From Rhizobium sp. TH135 (GTDB taxonomy: Bacteria > Pseudomonadota > Alphaproteobacteria > Rhizobiales > Rhizobiaceae), in assembly GCF_002855515.1 (NCBI RefSeq), contig NZ_PKRP01000003.1, forward strand, positions 310,001-374,000: a stretch of 64,000 nucleotides of DNA. The letters are read 5' to 3'. The notes beneath the pieces were generated by a model. The model saw only the letters and a list, made by a program, of their open reading frames with translations, had not been told where the DNA came from and ran no database searches. A program made the translations under genes and the position numbers. Positions 61,012 to 64,000 of this stretch are shown one piece after another (position 1 is the stretch's first letter; every line of letters starts with the position of its first letter).

Positions 61012-61806
61012 TTATGATGAACGGTCGGTTGACGCTTTGAGTTGATTTTTAAGCGTCGCGGCAGCCGGGGCCGCGTGGACGCGACCGGCCACGTATTGGC
61101 GCACGGCCTGATCGATCTTGGCCCAATCCGGAAGCATTTGGCTGGAAAAGCGGTAGAGGACGGTGAGATCTTCCCCGACATGGATGTCGCGCTGGCAGTC
61201 GCTGGAGGTTGCGTCTTCGGGCGTCATCGGCATCAGGCAGCGGATGGCATAGGTCGTGCCGTCTGGGAGCGTGCCGGTGAGTAGCTGTTCGCCTTCGTAG
61301 CCCGTGGCGCTCTTGAAGGTGTGCAGGGTCAGGCCGGCGGGCCCGGGCGTAGGCGGGCCATCAAACAGATGCCGATAGATGGGCTCGATACGCCCGGACA
61401 TGTCTCTCGACATTGTGCTCTGTGAAATCTGCAGGAAGATCAGCGAGTTTGCCAGCGTCAGGTCGTCGAAGCGCCGACGCTCCGCGCTCGCATATCCGGT
61501 AAGCTCCGGCCAGAGAAGATAGAGATCCACCCGTTCAGCGGGGCCTCCTTGGCGCTTTGGCTCGAAGCGGATTACGTTTGCCGGCAAGGCGAGTTCGTCG
61601 CGCCCGATGACGATGTTGACGATCTCGGTGCTCTCGGTATGCCCCGCCAGAGACAAGCGCTCACCATAGGCGCGGCCATACCAGCTAATGGCGAAGGAGG
61701 CCGCGGCCAGGATAAGGATTGCGAGCATCGCAATGACAAGGAAGCGCGTCGAGATCAGGGGTGTCTCGTCTGATTCCGCCTCCGGTCTGCTGGTTTCGGC
61801 CCGCAT
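61012..61806 (-). CDS. Single-pass membrane protein with large periplasmic domain, unknown
   Basis: A 264-residue protein with a short acidic N-terminus, one transmembrane helix at about residues 20-45 (FLVIAMLAILILAAASFAISWYG) and a soluble remainder. The latter includes VNIVIGRDELALPANVIRFEPKRQGGPAERVDLYLLWPELTGY, and two cysteines (IRCLMP and SDCQRD) that may form a disulfide. It appears to be a conserved rhizobial protein of unknown role; I cannot name a family. The ATG at 61806 is used. It lies 93 bp upstream of the carboxypeptidase gene on the same strand. Confidence 0.75.
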   Translation of the reverse strand: MRAETSRPEAESDETPLISTRFLVIAMLAILILAAASFAISWYGRAYGERLSLAGHTESTEIVNIVIGRDELALPANVIRFEPKRQGGPAERVDLYLLWPELTGYASAERRRFDDLTLANSLIFLQISQSTMSRDMSGRIEPIYRHLFDGPPTPGPAGLTLHTFKSATGYEGEQLLTGTLPDGTTYAIRCLMPMTPEDATSSDCQRDIHVGEDLTVLYRFSSQMLPDWAKIDQAVRQYVAGRVHAAPAAATLKNQLKASTDRSS

Positions 61807-61920
61807 CGTCGTTCATCCCCTCGGCGCCACCACGATAGCGTGGCTGATCCCGAAATGAGACTTCGATGAACGTGGTTAATTTTCGGTGAAATTTCCGAGG
61901 CCCGTGGCTGGGCGCTCGAC

Positions 61921-61957
61921 AAAAAGAGAGCCGGTCCCGGTTGGACGGGACCGGCTC
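61921..61957 (-). terminator. Terminator of the BTLCP peptidase gene
   Basis: A perfect 12-bp stem GAGCCGGTCCCG/CGGGACCGGCTC with a six-base loop. On the minus strand it is followed by a T-rich run (complement of AAAAAG at 61921-61926). Confidence 0.88.
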
Positions 61958-62023
61958 ATTGGCTCCGGTCGGGGGGCGGGTAGGCGGGGACAGACCGGGC
62001 CAGAAGCGGAGGTGGCGTGTGGT

Positions 62024-62632
62024 TTACTGCGACACGCTGCCGACGATGCCTGCGCGTCCGTCCTGGAGCTTCACCCAGCGCCCTGGATTGCTCGAAGATT
62101 GACGCTTCAGGTAGGTGTATTCGGTTTCCGACCACAGCAGCACCTTGTTGCGCATGTTGTCGAGAATGAAGTCGCCGTGGTCCGTGCGCACCGTGAGCAC
62201 GGCATGGCCTTCGCCATTCGGCTGCAGGACGACGGTCATCAGCAGGTCGGCCGGGTCGACGCCGCGGTCGACAAGCATCTTGCGCTTCAGCAAGGCGAAG
62301 TCTTCGCAATCGCCGACGCTGCGCGGATAGGTCCAGCGCTCTTCCACGCCATAGATTTCCATGTCGGTGAGCGGCGTGATGGAGCTGTTGACGGTGTAGT
62401 TGACGTCGAGGATCGCCTTCCACAGGTCCTCGGTCAGAACCATCGGCCCGCTATCCGCCTGGCTGCCGGCGCATTCGCCGGAATAGGTCTGACAGAATTC
62501 GTAGTGACCGATCGGCGGGTTGGCCTTTCCGACCACCTGCATGTTGGCCGGCATGGCCGAAACCTGAAAAGCGAGGACACCAGCGATAGCGGCGGCCAGA
62601 GTTCCAATACCCAGATTTTTCTTTGTTGTCAT
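62024..62632 (-). CDS. BTLCP-type transglutaminase-like cysteine peptidase
   Basis: A 202-residue exported protein of the bacterial transglutaminase-like cysteine proteinase (DUF920) family. The signal peptide is about residues 1-26 (ending FQVSA). The catalytic triad is C109 in SVGDCEDFALLKR, H143 in GEGHAVLTVRTDHGDF and D158 in ILDNM. Another cysteine pair (FCQTYSGEC) near 47-54 may form a disulfide. Family members are often associated with type I secretion and biofilm adhesin processing (LapG-like), but no partner is seen here. GGGAGACAACC precedes the ATG. Confidence 0.9.
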   Translation of the reverse strand: MTTKKNLGIGTLAAAIAGVLAFQVSAMPANMQVVGKANPPIGHYEFCQTYSGECAGSQADSGPMVLTEDLWKAILDVNYTVNSSITPLTDMEIYGVEERWTYPRSVGDCEDFALLKRKMLVDRGVDPADLLMTVVLQPNGEGHAVLTVRTDHGDFILDNMRNKVLLWSETEYTYLKRQSSSNPGRWVKLQDGRAGIVGSVSQ

Positions 62633-63059
62633 TGGTTGTCTCCCGGTAATGGAGATAGCAATGACATGGATATTTTGACCGACCGCGAAGAATAGCGGTA
62701 AGATAAGCGACGAAGTATCTGAAAATCAGATTCTATATTTACATGTATTCGCGCTATATTTGATTATATATTGAAGAAAATTTGTAGAAAAGTTGAGTGG
62801 CATTTTAACGATCCTCTTCGTCTGGGTCGCGACAAGTGCCGATAAATGCCAATAAAACAGAGGTTTGCGGTCGGTGCGATCAGGCGAGGGCGATGCTTGG
62901 CCGATCGGGAGGTGTGTGCTGGAGCCGAGCAGACAGACAATTCGCGAACGGCCAGAGTGCCCGCTAGGCTCACTCGCCTGGGCATATCTGGCCAGTTTTG
63001 CGATCGAATTTTTTTGAAAAATGTTGTGCCGCTCTGGCACGATTTCTGTTTCGGCATAG
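62633..63059. other. AT-rich intergenic region, no gene seen
   Basis: About 430 bp without a convincing gene. The part 62690-62820 is strikingly rich in A and T (long TATATT and GAAAATTT runs) and probably includes the BTLCP promoter. Frames such as 62846-63301 and 62998-63759 run antisense to the PilZ gene or lack ribosome sites. Confidence 0.5.
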
Positions 63060-63093
63060 AAAAAGGCGCCTTGCGGGATCCGCAGGCGCCTTT
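63060..63093 (-). terminator. Terminator of the PilZ gene
   Basis: AAAGGCGCC-T-TGCGG pairs with CCGCA-GGCGCCTTT, one bulged T and a three-base loop, followed on the minus strand by further T residues. It lies 22 bases after the PilZ gene stop codon. Confidence 0.82.
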
Positions 63094-63114
63094 CGCATTG
63101 GATGTCGTGGAGGA

Positions 63115-63729
63115 TCAGAGGAACTCGGTGAGGGCTTCTTTCGACTGCAACGTCAGGAATTCGATGGCGACGCCTTCCATGAAGTGGCGCACGACGCGGC
63201 CACGCATGTTGCCGAGGCGAACGGCCGATCCGATTGGCGGACGGATGTCGATGTCGACGGCTGCGCCCGAAAGCGAAAGGTCCATGAGGCGGCAGGGATA
63301 GGTCTTGCCGTCTTCGAGTGTGAGCTCTGTCCGCGTCTGGCGCGGCGTCAGTCGGTCGTGACGGCGGTCTTCCGGCAGCCCGAGTTCGTGCTTGTTGGCA
63401 ATCCAGGTGAGCTGAGCCGCGAGCTTTTCGCGCTTGCGCACCGTTGCATTGATGGAAATGACGAAGCCGTCCTCGGTCAGCTTGACCACCGTCCCCTCGA
63501 TCCGGCCGAGGTGGTCGATATAGGCGATCACGCGTTCACCCGGGCGTGGCATGCCCGCGCAAGCGAAGCGAACGTCGCCCGGGGACATGTCGATCACCTT
63601 GCAGACATACTCTTCGTAAGTGGCAAGCATGAGTCGACCCTGCAGGCTGACGGCGACACGCTGAAAGGCGCGTTGCTGTCCCGGCGATGCGATCGTGTTG
63701 CTCTGGCTTGCCTGCGTAGAGTACATCAT
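63115..63729 (-). CDS. PilZ-domain protein, two tandem domains
   Basis: A 204-residue soluble protein with two PilZ-like units. The C-terminal unit has the full c-di-GMP pattern: RRHDR at residues 122-126 and DLSLSG at 150-155. The N-terminal unit has RAFQR at 20-24 and DMSPG at 47-51, where the second motif is one residue short, so ligand binding there is doubtful. It has no effector domain, so it probably works by binding a partner in motility, exopolysaccharide or adhesion control. Two ATGs (63729, 63726) are adjacent. It is divergent from the candidate small RNA at 63870. Confidence 0.85.
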   Translation of the reverse strand: MMYSTQASQSNTIASPGQQRAFQRVAVSLQGRLMLATYEEYVCKVIDMSPGDVRFACAGMPRPGERVIAYIDHLGRIEGTVVKLTEDGFVISINATVRKREKLAAQLTWIANKHELGLPEDRRHDRLTPRQTRTELTLEDGKTYPCRLMDLSLSGAAVDIDIRPPIGSAVRLGNMRGRVVRHFMEGVAIEFLTLQSKEALTEFL

Positions 63730-63869
63730 GGAGAATCTGTCTGTTCCTCTGTCGCTTAACAGTAGGCGGCGAGCCGTTAATATAGTGTTTGCTTTTGGGC
63801 GCGCTTTTTCGAGACGGAACGTTATTTGCCTGGCAATTAAGGTTAAGGGAAGGTTGAGATTGCCCTTTT

Positions 63870-63992
63870 CGTATCAAGATGGCATCTCGTCTTCATCAGA
63901 CGCGAAGGGCAGCCTTCGGCACCAACTCCAGTCGGCGCGACGTTTCGTCGAGCGCCAACCGGCCACTCGGTTTCCGGGTGGCCTTTTTTTTA
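63870..63992 (+). ncRNA. Candidate structured small RNA
   Basis: Within about 110 bases there are four successive hairpins: CGTCT/AGACG (63888-63902), CGAAGG/CCTTCG (63903-63918), GGCGC-GACG/CGTC-GCGCC (63934-63956) and a terminator GGCCAC-CGG/CCG-GTGGCC (63961-63983) followed by eight T residues. No reading frame on the plus strand ends here, so an independent transcript is the simplest reading. I do not see a convincing promoter and cannot assign a family; the 5' end is approximate. Confidence 0.6.
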
Positions 63993-64000
63993 TCCGCCGC

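Noticed and set aside
62846..63301. Plus-strand frame in the gap before the PilZ gene
   Set aside because: It runs antisense into the PilZ gene and through its terminator; no ribosome site.

Overview
The window is a gene-dense piece of chromosome from an alphaproteobacterium of the order Hyphomicrobiales, most probably the family Rhizobiaceae (Rhizobium, Agrobacterium, Ciceribacter or a relative). The evidence is the complete AapJQMP general amino-acid transporter next to metC, class I PHB synthase and phasin, a DUF3126 protein, EipB (DUF1849), a BTLCP transglutaminase-like peptidase, NDUFS4-like and NDUFS6-like complex I accessory proteins, and the order bamA-lpxD-fabZ-lpxA-lpxI-lpxB. I cannot name the genus from sequence alone.

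Left part (1-16 kb): the N-terminal half of an MFS transporter running off the left edge, the transhydrogenase-like flavoprotein sthA, the minus-strand group sfsA-map-radC, an HxlR regulator divergent from an NTF2-like protein that is followed by an apparent stub of a lost reductase, PHB synthase phaC divergent from a small lipoprotein, then an aminotransferase, hom, a small membrane protein and recJ. Three identical tRNA-Glu(TTC) genes follow, then a lipoprotein and gloA. 

Middle (16-32 kb): a two-domain cold-shock protein whose terminator-like hairpin lies inside the start of the next gene (DUF192), tRNA-Pro(TGG), a lipoprotein, an NDUFS4-like protein and tRNA-Arg(TCT). Directly after tRNA-Arg is a 1.6 kb insertion bounded by a 12-bp repeat of the tRNA 3' end. 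It carries a ClpP-class serine protease (SDPase family) and an overlapping 71-codon gene but no integrase. This is the best accessory locus in the window. Beyond it are an SNase-like membrane protein, aapJQMP, metC, a flavin monooxygenase with an NDUFS6-like zinc protein, an alpha/beta hydrolase, an enoyl-CoA hydratase and cysE.

Right part (31-64 kb): phasin with a probable PhaR operator, clpS-clpA, azlCD, a minus-strand RidA-GDPD-acyltransferase operon divergent from eipB, then the long envelope and translation block rpsB-tsf-pyrH-frr-uppS-cdsA-rseP-bamA-lpxD-fabZ-lpxA-lpxI-lpxB. This is followed by a zinc-homeostasis module: a COG0523 GTPase, znuA, znuCB and zur, with three similar AT-rich operators. 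The window ends with a gamma-carbonic anhydrase, a penicillin-binding carboxypeptidase with SPOR domain, a BTLCP peptidase, a PilZ protein and a strongly structured candidate small RNA ending in a U-tract.

Most of the window is ordinary conserved chromosome. The novel material is concentrated at the tRNA-Arg insertion, the terminator-in-gene after the cold-shock protein, the tRNA-Glu leaders and the terminal small RNA. All family assignments rest on motif recognition by eye; no database search was run.
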